A DNA stretch of 64,000 bases, from positions 1 through 64,000 of the forward strand of contig JBEVJC010000024.1 of NCBI GenBank assembly GCA_040510375.1, written 5' to 3'. The notes under the pieces are model-generated. The model did not search any database and was not told the origin of the DNA. It saw only the letters and a list, made by a program, of their open reading frames with translations. This document shows, one piece after another, positions 42,487 to 52,900 of this stretch (within the stretch, counting starts at the first letter, position 1; every line of letters begins with the position of its first letter). The position numbers and the translations under genes are program-made. Source of the DNA: JBEVJC01 sp040510375. Lineage in GTDB: Bacteria > Bacteroidota > Bacteroidia > Chitinophagales > Chitinophagaceae.

Positions 42487-44943
42487 GTGAGTTTTTCGCG
42501 AAAAAACCCTTCTTTCCCCTATTTTTACCGTACATCCATGTACCAAACTACACCTCGCATTATGAATAGATTTATACTCCGCTCCACATTACCGTCTCTC
42601 TGTTTTTTTATGACTGCATACGCAAACGCGCAATACCAGCCGCCTCAAAATAGTATTGCAACCACCGGCATATGGATTGGAATTGCTGATATGAGCGTTC
42701 CCGGCATTACCGGAGGACAGACAAACAACACCGTAGGTGCAGGTGGTTCGCAGGGTTATACCAATTATGCAATGAGCAGCTATGGCACAGTTACCCGGGG
42801 TTGCACCATCGCGCCAACAGTAACTATTCAAAACTGTAACAATGCAGGAACCAAGCAATATAACTTTAAATTATATGCCGATTGGGACGGTGACTTGACT
42901 TTCGATGACCCAGGTGAAACCCTCATCAATATAAATAGCGCAATAAATTCGGGAGGAGTAGGGGCATGCCTTACTGATCTAAAATCACTTTCTTTTACTG
43001 TTCCTTTGTACGCGAAAAGTGGAGATGTCCGCTTTCGTTGGGCTCTCGCCGAAGGGACGGGAAACGCCTCACCAAACGGAGGTTACACGGGTGAAATCGA
43101 AGATTACTCATTAACCGTTGCCACTAACGCCGCACCGCTTATCAACAACTCAGGAAATCCAGCCTTCAACACACTTATTGCCTCACAAACAGATAATCCC
43201 GGCCAGCTGATTGCCCGTCTCATCGAGTCCACATTACCTTCCGTGGTCATGATCACTGATGAAAGCCCCTGCGTCGACGTGACCGGAATTGCCATTATTG
43301 GTTCAACAACTCCAAACGGAATTTGGCAATATCAGATCGGTGCCGGCGCATGGACACCCGTGGGAGCAAGAGATATCAGCAATGCCTTACTGCTGACCGA
43401 TAGCTCACGACTTCGCTTCGTACCCTCGGGTGAAGGAACTGCTACTATAACTTTTAAAGCCTGGGATCAAACAACCGGATCCAATGGTGCATCGGCCAAC
43501 ACCACAACCTCCGGCGGAACTTCAGCGTTCAGCACTGCAACCGAAAGTGCGTCCGTAGTAGTAAACAGCAACGCCTCAGCTGATAACGACCTGACCGTTT
43601 ATATGACAAGTCAGTACAGACCCGGTACCAATCAAAACATTACAACCAGCCAGATCGGAACAACGGCCAAACAGTATGATGTACTTACCACCGGTAACCT
43701 GGGAAATGGAACAGACATAGCACTGGATGACCTGAATGGAAATATCTATTGGCTGGGTGGAGAATCGAATGGCAGTTTAATGCGCTCCAGTACCAGCGGT
43801 ACGAATGTTGACCAATTAATTGCACCCGAAGGCATCACACTACCCAGTGGTATCGCACTAGGTGACAACTCGGTCTTTTTCATAGACAACTTTTCCATCT
43901 TTGTTACAAACCTCGAGGGAGAGTTTACAAATGTCCTGCCCTTGCCTGGCGCAGGCGTCGGAACTTCCGGTGACCTCGAATTCAGCAGCGGCAAACTTTA
44001 TTTCACATTCCAGAATGACTTCGACGGCCCCCATGTACTCTATTCCATGAACGCTGATGGTACAGGCACCGCAGCACTTTATACATTTACCGGCATTCCA
44101 AATGGCCTTGATATAGCAAACGGAAATGTTTACTGGTCGGAACTTAATGGCACAACGTCTACCATCCGTTACCGCGCCATTACCGGCGGCACTGTGAATA
44201 CACTCGCTACGGAGACCGACCGCATCTGGCGCGACCTGATCGTCAACACAGCAAACAGCCGTATCTATTTTGCCGACATGGACCTGAATGGCCTCGACGG
44301 ATATGTAAAATCCATTCCACGTACGGGCGGCACCGTAGTAAGGGAAGTATTACTCGACAATGCCGTATCAAGTATCGCACTGTATCGCGACCCAAGCACC
44401 CTTCCGGTGAAATTCATTTCCGTAAATGCATGGGTGCAGGACTCCCGCAATATGGTGGAATGGGTGATTGCACAGGAAGAAAACGTGGATCACTATGTGG
44501 TTGAACGCTCTTCCAATGGCCGCTCCTATACCGATATCGGAACAGTGGCTGCATCCAACCGGAATGCTTACCAGTTTACAGATGGAGCACCCCTTACAGG
44601 TCTTAATATCTACCGAATAAAAGCTGTTGATATCGATGGTAAGGAATTGTACAGCCCGATTGTGCGACTGGTTCGCGATGATGTATCCAAAGGCGTAGCG
44701 GTTTATCCTACACTGGTGACCAATAAACAGTTTACCCTGCGTTTGCAGAACCTGCACAGCGGATCATACCAGATGCAGGTGATCAATAACCTCGGCCAGC
44801 CGGTGATGACGCAACGTGTTACCCATAACACGGGTGTTACAGCAAACACAATCAACCTTCCTTCAACCATCAGCAAGGGAGTATATCGTGTGGTGGTGAT
44901 CTCGGATGAAGAAAAATACACAACCAATATTGTTGTTCAATAA
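42487..44943 (+). CDS. GEVED-domain T9SS-exported surface protein with YWTD-like propeller
   Basis: This 818-residue secreted protein is cleanest from the ATG at 42562 (MNRFILRSTLPSLCFFMTAY, signal ending ANAQ). A GEVED domain follows at about 95-210 (TKQYNFKLYADWDGDLTFDD ... GGYTGEIEDYSL). A middle beta region is rich in Thr/Ser, and a region at about 395-640 has repeats like GNIYWLGGES, KLYFTFQNDF, NVYWSELNGT and RIYFADMDLNGLDG, resembling YWTD/NHL-type propeller blades. The last 80 residues are a type A T9SS sorting domain (VYPTLVTNKQFTLRLQNLH ... KGVYRVVVISDEEKY). It should be exported to the cell surface; its ligand is unknown. Confidence 0.85.
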   Translation: MSFSRKNPSFPYFYRTSMYQTTPRIMNRFILRSTLPSLCFFMTAYANAQYQPPQNSIATTGIWIGIADMSVPGITGGQTNNTVGAGGSQGYTNYAMSSYGTVTRGCTIAPTVTIQNCNNAGTKQYNFKLYADWDGDLTFDDPGETLININSAINSGGVGACLTDLKSLSFTVPLYAKSGDVRFRWALAEGTGNASPNGGYTGEIEDYSLTVATNAAPLINNSGNPAFNTLIASQTDNPGQLIARLIESTLPSVVMITDESPCVDVTGIAIIGSTTPNGIWQYQIGAGAWTPVGARDISNALLLTDSSRLRFVPSGEGTATITFKAWDQTTGSNGASANTTTSGGTSAFSTATESASVVVNSNASADNDLTVYMTSQYRPGTNQNITTSQIGTTAKQYDVLTTGNLGNGTDIALDDLNGNIYWLGGESNGSLMRSSTSGTNVDQLIAPEGITLPSGIALGDNSVFFIDNFSIFVTNLEGEFTNVLPLPGAGVGTSGDLEFSSGKLYFTFQNDFDGPHVLYSMNADGTGTAALYTFTGIPNGLDIANGNVYWSELNGTTSTIRYRAITGGTVNTLATETDRIWRDLIVNTANSRIYFADMDLNGLDGYVKSIPRTGGTVVREVLLDNAVSSIALYRDPSTLPVKFISVNAWVQDSRNMVEWVIAQEENVDHYVVERSSNGRSYTDIGTVAASNRNAYQFTDGAPLTGLNIYRIKAVDIDGKELYSPIVRLVRDDVSKGVAVYPTLVTNKQFTLRLQNLHSGSYQMQVINNLGQPVMTQRVTHNTGVTANTINLPSTISKGVYRVVVISDEEKYTTNIVVQ

Positions 44944-44962
44944 AACCGCATAAGATAAATTA

Positions 44963-44992
44963 AAGGCAGTCCAAACCGGACTGCCTTTTTTT
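44963..44992 (+). terminator. Strong intrinsic terminator after the T9SS protein gene
   Basis: AAGGCAGTCC and GGACTGCCTT form a perfect 10-bp stem around AAACC, followed by seven T residues. It starts 20 bp after the stop codon at 44943. Confidence 0.9.
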
Positions 44993-45015
44993 ATTGCTTT
45001 ATCGCAGATGAAATC

Positions 45016-45603
45016 TTATAAACGAAACGTTGCACCCACACTAAATACCCGGTTCTTTAAATCATCACCGCCAACAGGTTCTTTATTGATCGCCGAAAAA
45101 CTGAATGAATACCTGAATTCCACACCTACGCCCTTTAAACCCCAACCCGTGAATTCATAACCTACACCCACCGGAAAACGAAAATCAGATCTCTTATAAA
45201 ACTCCATTATATCGAGATGCTCGCCATCAAACTCTTCCTTTGCACTAACCAGGTAACCCAACTGCGGACCCGCCTCTGCAAATATATTTCCATTAAAATG
45301 AAACCTCGCCAACACAGGCAACTGCACATAACTCATCATCAACTTACCACTTGCTCCATCGTTCAGTCTCACCTCCTTCCCACCCTCGCGCGAATAAAAC
45401 AATTCTCCCCGCAACGAAAATTTTTCAGTAACGGAATAACTGACAAACCCGCCTGCATAAAAATCAGGCCGGTACGATGTAGAAAATTCATCACTGCTGA
45501 AATTAGTCCGTGATATATTTAATCCCACCCTTGGTCCAAACGAAACCTGGGCCTGGCAAACTGCGACCGATAACAAAAGGAATGTTGTGACAATTGGTTT
45601 CAT
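45016..45603 (-). CDS. Outer-membrane beta-barrel (porin-like) protein
   Basis: The ATG at 45603 gives MKPIVTTFLLLSVAVCQAQ, a signal peptide, and a mature protein of about 175 residues. The strands are typical of the OMP_b-brl_2 family: VSFGPRVGLNISRTNFSSDE, FYAGGFVSYSVTEKFSLRGE, MMSYVQLPVLARFHFNGNIF, AEAGPQLGYLVSAKEEF. The C-terminal FSVGATFRL has the closing hydrophobic strand. It is a small, probably structural or ligand-sensing outer-membrane protein. A longer frame to 45621 adds only six residues before the signal. Confidence 0.88.
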   Translation of the reverse strand: MKPIVTTFLLLSVAVCQAQVSFGPRVGLNISRTNFSSDEFSTSYRPDFYAGGFVSYSVTEKFSLRGELFYSREGGKEVRLNDGASGKLMMSYVQLPVLARFHFNGNIFAEAGPQLGYLVSAKEEFDGEHLDIMEFYKRSDFRFPVGVGYEFTGWGLKGVGVEFRYSFSFSAINKEPVGGDDLKNRVFSVGATFRL

Positions 45604-45671
45604 AAAGTTGGTTTGTAACAAAAGATAACAGATAGTTCAAATCAAAACAAACAGGATTCCTGTTAAAGAAT

Positions 45672-45703
45672 AAAAAAGCCGCCCCCGCAAAACGGAGACG
45701 GCT
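45672..45703 (-). terminator. Terminator of the DUF4397 gene
   Basis: On the minus strand AGCCGTCTCCG and CGGGGGCGGCT pair over 11 positions (two G-U wobbles) around TTTTG and end in six T residues. It lies about 20 bp after the stop at 45726. Confidence 0.8.
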
Positions 45704-45725
45704 ATAGTTTTTCATAAAGTATAAA

Positions 45726-46478
45726 TTAATTTACAGCTCTTGCTGATGCGGAAGCCGATTTGGCAGCTTTTGTATCAAGCGTTCCGTTCGTGATGAACTT
45801 GATCGCCACATTACCCGTAACCGTGCCTGATGCAGGCTGGCCGGATAATAATACCGTGTAAAGTTTGTTAGCTTCAACCGTGATCGAACGGGTAGCACTG
45901 ATAGAGCCACCGTTTGAAACCGAAAGCGCAACAGAACCTGCTGGTACCGATTTGAACCCGGAAATGTTTTTAAAAGCCGCTGGTTCATTTACCACATTAC
46001 CGACTGTTACTGTTGGTTTGCTCGAATCCGGAATCGCATTGACGTACCGGATATATGCCGTTCCGTTTGCAGTTAGTCCGGCGGTATCATCCTTCACAAT
46101 CAGGTTAGAATAGTTGTTGTTGGTACCAACTATAAATACCGAATAGTACGCGGAATCATTAAAATTGAAACGGCCGGATGCCAGGCGTGCACCTGAAGCT
46201 GCATTGTACGACTCCAGCGTATGCTCTCCGGGATATACACCCAGGTAACCACCGGTAAAACTTCCGTAAGTAAGGTTATTCGCCGTGTTGTTACCACCAA
46301 CAGCAACCCCTGCAGACGAAATATCCGGAGCAAGATTAAACGCCATCAGTCCGGCCACGGGAATGTCTTCATTATCTGAATTATTGTGGTCTTTATTGCA
46401 GGCCGACATGGTCAGCATTAATGCACTACTGAATAAGGCAATCGCACCAGTCCGTTTGGAAAAATTTGTGAATTTCAT
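45726..46478 (-). CDS. DUF4397-domain lipoprotein
   Basis: This 250-residue lipoprotein has signal ...ALMLTMSAC with Cys27. The residues after Cys (NKDHNNSDNEDIPV) are rich in Asp/Asn/Glu, resembling the surface-export signal described for some Bacteroidota lipoproteins. Two DUF4397-like units follow: LMAFNLAPDISSAGVAVGGN ... YYSVFIVGTNNNYSNLIVKD, and AYIRYVNAIPDSSKPTVTVG ... NKLYTVLLSGQPASGTVTGN. These are Ig-like surface repeats of unknown ligand. It is a single gene with its own terminator. Confidence 0.9.
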   Translation of the reverse strand: MKFTNFSKRTGAIALFSSALMLTMSACNKDHNNSDNEDIPVAGLMAFNLAPDISSAGVAVGGNNTANNLTYGSFTGGYLGVYPGEHTLESYNAASGARLASGRFNFNDSAYYSVFIVGTNNNYSNLIVKDDTAGLTANGTAYIRYVNAIPDSSKPTVTVGNVVNEPAAFKNISGFKSVPAGSVALSVSNGGSISATRSITVEANKLYTVLLSGQPASGTVTGNVAIKFITNGTLDTKAAKSASASARAVN

Positions 46479-46625
46479 ACTACTCCCTGTTTTTGTGGTT
46501 AAAAAAATCTTACTAAGCAGCAGATAATGGTAGTATGGGTTTGGAGTGCATAATTACGGAAAAATCACGCCACCGGATGATCGTTAAAGAGCTTCCGGCG
46601 AACCTTAAGGGAGTCTTAACATTTC

Positions 46626-46654
46626 AAAAAAAAACCATGGAAAAATTCCATGGT
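46626..46654 (-). terminator. Terminator of the fasciclin gene
   Basis: The arms ACCATGGAA and TTCCATGGT (46634-46654) form a perfect 9-bp stem around a 3-base loop. On the minus strand an uninterrupted T-run (46626-46634 on the plus strand is all A) follows. It lies about 40 bp after the fasciclin stop codon. Confidence 0.85.
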
Positions 46655-46693
46655 AATAAAATAAAAGTCCTCAAAAATCGTTACAGCAACCGC

Positions 46694-47104
46694 TTATTGG
46701 GCGCTGAAAACCGTATCTATACTGTGCATCACGCCGTTAGAGATTTTTGCATCCCGTTGGTGTACACCTGCACCGTTTACAGTAACGTTTCCGTTATCGA
46801 CCGATACCTTCAGCACGGAGCCGGAAAGGGTGGTCAGCTTATCGCCATCCTTCAGGTCCTTAAACAAAAACTTTCCCGCAACAATATGATTATTGATCAG
46901 TCCGGACAGTTCCGGCTTTTTCTCCACCGTAAGCAAATTGTCCATCATGCCGGCATCAAGTTTTTCAAATGCACTGTCGGAAGGGGCAAAAAATGTGTAA
47001 GGGCCAGTACTGCTTAACAACTGATCGAAGTCAGAAGCATGGATTCCTTTTTTTAATGTTTTAAGGTACTTGTCTGTATTAACCACCTGGGTAAGATTTG
47101 ACAT
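46694..47104 (-). CDS. Single fasciclin (FAS1)-domain protein
   Basis: This 136-residue protein is one fasciclin domain: DFDQLLSSTGPYTFFAPSDS (the H1-like box), AFEKLDAGMMDNLL, NNHIVAGKFLFKDLKDGDKL and the closing NGVMHSIDTVF (H2-like box). There is no signal peptide, unusual since most FAS1 proteins are exported, though cytoplasmic single-domain forms exist. The ATG at 47104 is followed at once by SNLTQVVNTDKYLKTL, the normal first helix. It is divergent from treY. Confidence 0.92.
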   Translation of the reverse strand: MSNLTQVVNTDKYLKTLKKGIHASDFDQLLSSTGPYTFFAPSDSAFEKLDAGMMDNLLTVEKKPELSGLINNHIVAGKFLFKDLKDGDKLTTLSGSVLKVSVDNGNVTVNGAGVHQRDAKISNGVMHSIDTVFSAQ

Positions 47105-47183
47105 GGTAAGGTTTTAGATACCCGCAGAACACGGGCAACAGCTCAAGGTAGACTTAAAAAGGCACAATTAATGAAATATAAGG

Positions 47184-49865
47184 ATGTTCAAACACCGCTT
47201 TATGACCATACCATCGGCCGCCTATCGCATCCAGTTTAATGATAGTTTCAACTTTTCGCAGCTTTCCGGACTAATGGATTATCTCCATAACCTCGGTATT
47301 ACTGCGGTATATGCCTCCCCCATTCTCCAGGCCAGCACCGGCAGCCAGCACGGATATGATGTGAATGACCCGTCGCGGATCAACTGGCAACTGGGTACAG
47401 AACAGGAACTGGCCGACCTGACCGTTGAACTCCGCCAACGTGGCATCGGCTGGATCCAGGATATTGTCCCCAACCATATGAACTTCGATGTCCATAATAT
47501 CTGGCTGAAAGATGTATTTGAGCGAGGAATAAATTCCTCATTCGCTAACTATTTTGACATTGATTGGGAGCACCCTTTTTGCCCCGGCAAACTGATGGCA
47601 CCCGTTCTTGGCGAACCATTGAAAGATGCGTTGCATGATAAAGAAATCCGGCTGCAACTGGAACAGGATGGCTTTTACCTGGCTTATTATGATAAACTTT
47701 ACCCCGTTAATCCGGACGATTATAACCTGTTGTTATCAGGTACGGAAACAGAGGGCCAGCAGCATCTGAATGCAAGCCTGTTCAGCCTTTTAAGTAAGAT
47801 CCACTCGGGACCGGACGAATGGGCCGCTGCCAAAAAAGACCTTACTGACCGGCTTCTTGAACCAGCCCTGGCCGACCGTATCCGTACCAGGCTCGACCTG
47901 TTGAACGATGATTCTACCCTTCTTTCGCAACTGGTTTTTTCACAACATTACCTGTTATGCGATCATTCCATCTCCAACAACCAGCTGAACTACCGGCGGT
48001 TCTTTAACGTAAACAGCATGATCTGTCTTCGTATGGAAGATGAACAGGTTTTTAATGACTATCACCAATACACTTATTCTTTATATAAAAAAGGTTATAT
48101 CACCGGTTTGCGGATAGATCATGTGGATGGACTTAAAAACCCACGACAATATATCGACCGGCTGCGAAAATTGTTTGGCGAGGATTGTTATATTATCGTA
48201 GAAAAAATCCTCGATATCAAGGAAGATCTTCCGGATTTTGATATCCAGGGCACCAGTGGGTATGAGTTCCTCTCTTACGTTAACCAGGTGGTAACCGACC
48301 GGAAAGGAGCGGCACAATTACTGGATTTTTACAAGAAGCTGGTCCCCCAGTTCTCCGATTACGAAAGCCTTGTTTTTGAAAAGAAATTTTCATTCCTGAC
48401 CAATTACCTCAACGGCGAATGGGATAACCTGCTGCGATTACTTCTATCGCTTGGGCTGATCCAGGATGAAGAAATCCGGACCGCCCGGCTAAAAAAAGCA
48501 CTGGGTGTTTTTATGGCGGCATTCCCTGTTTACCGTGCATATATCGATCGGTTGCCGCTTACAGGACACGATCAGGATTTTGTGACCCAGGCATTTAATG
48601 TAGCCCTGGAACGCGCTCCTGACCTGCATTATGAGCTGGACAACCTGCAAAATATTTTCCTCCTTCATGATGATCCCAATATAACCGCCAACCGCCTGGC
48701 GTTTATCCAACGCCTGATGCAGTTCACAGGACCACTGGCGGCAAAAGGAGTTGAGGACACCAGCTTCTTTTTATACAACCCCCTGATCTCCCATAATGAA
48801 GTGGGCGATCAACCCTGTGTGCTTGGTATCCCGGTAAAACAGTTCCATGAAAAGATGATCATCCGGCAACAAAAAAATCCGTTGAGTTTTAATTGTACTT
48901 CCACACACGATACCAAACGTGGGGAAGACAACCGGATGCGTATAAATATGATTAGTGAGCTGGCGGATGAGTGGATGGAACTGGTGAAACGCTGGCAACA
49001 GATTAATGCTCCATACCGTACACAGCTTAAAGATGTAAAGGCCCCCATCCCCAATGATGAATATTATCTCTACCAGACATTGGTGGGTGGCTTTCCGGAT
49101 ACACTCGAACTGAACGACGACGACTTTATACAAAGGACTAAAACTTTTTTCATCAAAGTCTTGCGTGAGTCCAAACTGATGAGTGATTATCTCGCACCAA
49201 ACGAAGAGTACGAAGGAGCAACCCTGGCCTTCATCGATCATCTCCTGAATCCGGAACATGAATTCCTTGCTTCGTTGATGCCATTTTTAAAAAAAATAAT
49301 AAAGTACGCAAATACATATGTGATGCTGCAGGTCATCATCAAAACAACTGCGCCCGGAATTCCCGAGGTATATCGTGGTTGTGAATTATGGGACCTGAGT
49401 TATGTGGATCCGGATAACCGCCGTCCCGTCGATTTTGAAAAACGGATCCGGTTACTGGATGAACTCGTCCGCCTTAAAAAAGAGGAAGGCGTGGATGTGG
49501 CGCTTGACTATGCCATCAATCACTATGAGCGGGGTGCGGAGAAAATGTTCGTAACCCGGGAAATCCTTCACCTGCGCCGGGCCAATACAGACCTGTTTTT
49601 AAAAGGTGAATATATCCCGTTATACCCTGCAGATGGCGACAGGGTAGTAATCGCCTATTTCCGGCGCTATGGGGCCGACTGGATCCTCGTGGTGTTGCCC
49701 CTTGCGATTGTGGAAAGCGAAGGCACGGTAATGCATCTTGACCTGCCTCCAGATGCGCCAAAAAACTGGACAAATATTTTTACGGATGAACCGGTCAGTG
49801 GCGACAGCATCGAAGTGCATTCCCTGTTGAAACGTTTTCCCGTAGCGGTTCTTAAAAACATCTAG
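47184..49865 (+). CDS. treY: Malto-oligosyltrehalose synthase
   Basis: TreY isomerises the reducing-end alpha-1,4 bond of malto-oligosaccharides to a trehalose linkage. This protein is about 890 residues, usual for the family. It has PSAAYRIQFNDSFNFSQLSG at the start and ILQASTGSQHGYDVNDPSRI. The GH13 catalytic region has GLRIDHVDGLKNP (nucleophile Asp), IIVEKIL (acid/base Glu) and STHDTKRGEDNRMR (third carboxylate). An alternative ATG at 47202 (MTIPSAAYRIQF) is a good candidate for the true start. No treZ neighbour is present, so the hydrolase partner must be encoded elsewhere, or the enzyme works alone. Confidence 0.95.
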   Translation: MFKHRFMTIPSAAYRIQFNDSFNFSQLSGLMDYLHNLGITAVYASPILQASTGSQHGYDVNDPSRINWQLGTEQELADLTVELRQRGIGWIQDIVPNHMNFDVHNIWLKDVFERGINSSFANYFDIDWEHPFCPGKLMAPVLGEPLKDALHDKEIRLQLEQDGFYLAYYDKLYPVNPDDYNLLLSGTETEGQQHLNASLFSLLSKIHSGPDEWAAAKKDLTDRLLEPALADRIRTRLDLLNDDSTLLSQLVFSQHYLLCDHSISNNQLNYRRFFNVNSMICLRMEDEQVFNDYHQYTYSLYKKGYITGLRIDHVDGLKNPRQYIDRLRKLFGEDCYIIVEKILDIKEDLPDFDIQGTSGYEFLSYVNQVVTDRKGAAQLLDFYKKLVPQFSDYESLVFEKKFSFLTNYLNGEWDNLLRLLLSLGLIQDEEIRTARLKKALGVFMAAFPVYRAYIDRLPLTGHDQDFVTQAFNVALERAPDLHYELDNLQNIFLLHDDPNITANRLAFIQRLMQFTGPLAAKGVEDTSFFLYNPLISHNEVGDQPCVLGIPVKQFHEKMIIRQQKNPLSFNCTSTHDTKRGEDNRMRINMISELADEWMELVKRWQQINAPYRTQLKDVKAPIPNDEYYLYQTLVGGFPDTLELNDDDFIQRTKTFFIKVLRESKLMSDYLAPNEEYEGATLAFIDHLLNPEHEFLASLMPFLKKIIKYANTYVMLQVIIKTTAPGIPEVYRGCELWDLSYVDPDNRRPVDFEKRIRLLDELVRLKKEEGVDVALDYAINHYERGAEKMFVTREILHLRRANTDLFLKGEYIPLYPADGDRVVIAYFRRYGADWILVVLPLAIVESEGTVMHLDLPPDAPKNWTNIFTDEPVSGDSIEVHSLLKRFPVAVLKNI

Positions 49866-49912
49866 CGGTTTACTCTTTTTTGCTATATTGTTACCTTAAG
49901 GCGGCTGGCCGA

Positions 49913-52900
49913 ATGATTAGAATGAGTAAATTGACCTCTACCCTGTTTGTACATAGTCTGATTCTCGTGGTGGCCCTGTTATTAACCGGACCAGTTACCG
50001 CGCAGAAATCGCAGTCGGAACCCTATAATTTTGTTTACCGCAAATGGAACAATGAATCGGGTCTTCCGCAGAATACCGTATACGATATGGTGCGTGACAG
50101 CGCGGGTTATCTCTGGGGTGCTACTGAAGAGGGCCTGTTCCGTTTTGATGGAACGGTGTTCTCGCTGGTTGACCAGTCCAACACGCGCGACCTGCTTTCC
50201 CATACCTTCTATGACCTGTTGCCCGTGGGCCGCGAGCTCTGGGCTTCGGGCCGTACCAATATAATCCGGTTCCGCAATAAAGTGGAAAAGATCTGGGATA
50301 TCGGATCGATGATCCGCGGCGGATGGATCAGGTGCATTGAAAAGGATGACAGGAACAGGGTATGGATTGGTACCAGTACAGGGCGCCTTTTTTATATCGA
50401 AGACGATTCAATCCATATTGTTCCAAATTGGGTGAATGGAACGGGTGGTTCTGTTGAGGCCATGATGTTTAATGGAAAGGCCATGATGGTGGGGACCGGC
50501 AACGGGCTCTATCGTATTGACAGTATCGGTTCTGCCCCGGTAATGATCCCGCAGTTCAGGAGTATTGCGGTATCGGTGGTGATTGCCGGTGCCGGAGGTG
50601 ATACCTGGATTGGAACGGAAAATAAAGGTTTATACAATTTCAAAACAGATACGGTTCACTATACAACAGGTAACGGGTTGCGTCAAAACAGCATCAACAG
50701 TCTTTGTTTTGACCTTCAACAACGTTTATGGATCGGCTTCCAGAGTGCAGGTTACCAGCTTTTGGAAAATGGAATATTTATTAATCCAGGGCAATCCGAT
50801 TATGAACACGATGGTATCCGTTCGATCCTTGTTACCAATGATGCAATGGCGTGGCTGGGCACCAATTCATCCGGCCTCCTGCAGCTTCGTCCCGCGCAGA
50901 TCGGTACCAGTCCGGCGTTCATGGGACTAAACGGAAAAATTCTGCTGGGCATTTACCAGCATCCCGGAGGTGAGATCTGGGCAGGGAGTGCTGGTCGCGG
51001 TGTTACGAGGATTGTTGATGGAAAGGTTACAGAATATAATCAGTCCAACGGACTATCCGGTAACCTTGTATTGTCAATAACCGGAAGGGGCGATTATATT
51101 TATGTGGGTACGGCAAATGGACTGGATCGCTTCAACCGGCTTAAAGGAAGTTTTGATAAACATTATGGAGTGGAAGAGGGGTTGCAGCATAATGCAATCC
51201 TGGCCATGCTCAGGGATTCGGATGGAAGGATCTGGATCACTACGCGTAATGGAGGTCTTCACCGGATGGATAGCACTGATAAGATTACTCCGATAATGTT
51301 ACCTGCGGGACTGGGTCAGTCCAACCTGATTTCCCTTTTTGAAGATTCAAGGAAGATGATCTGGGTTGGCTCCAGGAATGCCGGTATGTTCCGGATAGAT
51401 CACCAGGGCGAGGTGGTCCGGTACGATCGTGAAGAGGGGCTGATGTCGGATATCGTTTATAGTTTTTTTGAAGATCGTCAACAGCAGCTTTGGCTGGGTA
51501 CGGATAAGGGTTTGGTGGCCATGGTCAATGGTAAATTCCGTTTATTCAATACGTTTGATGGACTTCGTTTCAATGAAGTGTACCGGATTCTGGAAGATAG
51601 CCGCGGTTATCTATGGTTAAGCGGGAATATCGGTGTACAACGGATTTTCCTGAACGACCTGCTCAATGCAAAAAATTATGGAAGCAGTGATACGAAGATC
51701 CGTTCACGTTTATTCAACGCTTCTGATGGGATGCCCAATTCAGAAACCAATGGTGGATTTTATCCGGCAGGATGGAAAATGCTTGACGGCACATTGTGGT
51801 TTCCCACGGCTGCAGGGGCTGCGGTGGTTGATGACCAGATGATTTCGGAAGAGTCGAACGACCTGGGGATCCAGATACAGTCGCTCCGATATGCCGACCA
51901 GGAATTTTTCCAGGGTCAATCCATCCGGATCCCTCCGGGTGTTTCCAATTTTGAGATCCGTTATACCAGTATCGATTTTTCAAAGGCCTCTGATATCCGT
52001 TACTTCTATCGGTTAAAAGGTTTCAGTGACGACTGGACACCGGCTGGCAACAGACATATCGCTTATTTTTCGGTGCTGGCACCAGGTGACTATGTTTTTG
52101 AAGTAAGGGCCGAACGATATGGTTACTTCTCCCCTACAGCAAGTATGGGCTTTACTGTCAATCCTTATTTCTACCAGACTTTCTGGTTCAAGGCACTGAT
52201 GGTGATTCTTTCTATAATGGCTGTAGTTGGTGCTATACTTTGGTCGCGGTTTTCAGCACGTCGACGCATTCAGGAACAGCAGCGGATTACGATGGCGCAG
52301 ATCCATGGGCAGGAAAAGGAGCGGCAGTTTATCAGCGCCGAGTTGCATGATAGTGTTAACCAGCAACTCACCACGGCAAAACTCTTCCTCGATTTTGCCA
52401 AATCGAATCCGGCGATGAGTTCAGAGCTGATGCTAAAAAGTGAAGGAGTGATCCAGGGAGCTATTGCAAATATCCGAACGCTTTGTAATTCGCTCACGCC
52501 ACCCAGCCTGAAGGATATCGGGTTGAGGGAAGCGTTGGAGGATCTTGTTCATTCATATACTTCAGTCGGCCGGTTCAAGGTGTACTGGAACTTCCATATC
52601 GATCCCTCGGATTTATCGGAGGAATTAAAATTCAATCTTTATCGGATCACGCAGGAGCAGATGCAGAATATTGTTCGTCATTCGCGTTGTAATCATGTAT
52701 GGCTCGATTTCGTTTCCAACCCAACCCACCTGTTGATTAATATCCGCGATGATGGGAAGGGGTTTGATTTAAAAACGCAACGATACGGACTTGGTTTCGC
52801 CAATATCCGTAACCGGCTGGTTTTGTATAATGGGAAAATGGATCTGAAGTCTTCGCCGGGTAAGGGTTGCAGCATTCAGATCACCATTCCGATTACGAAG

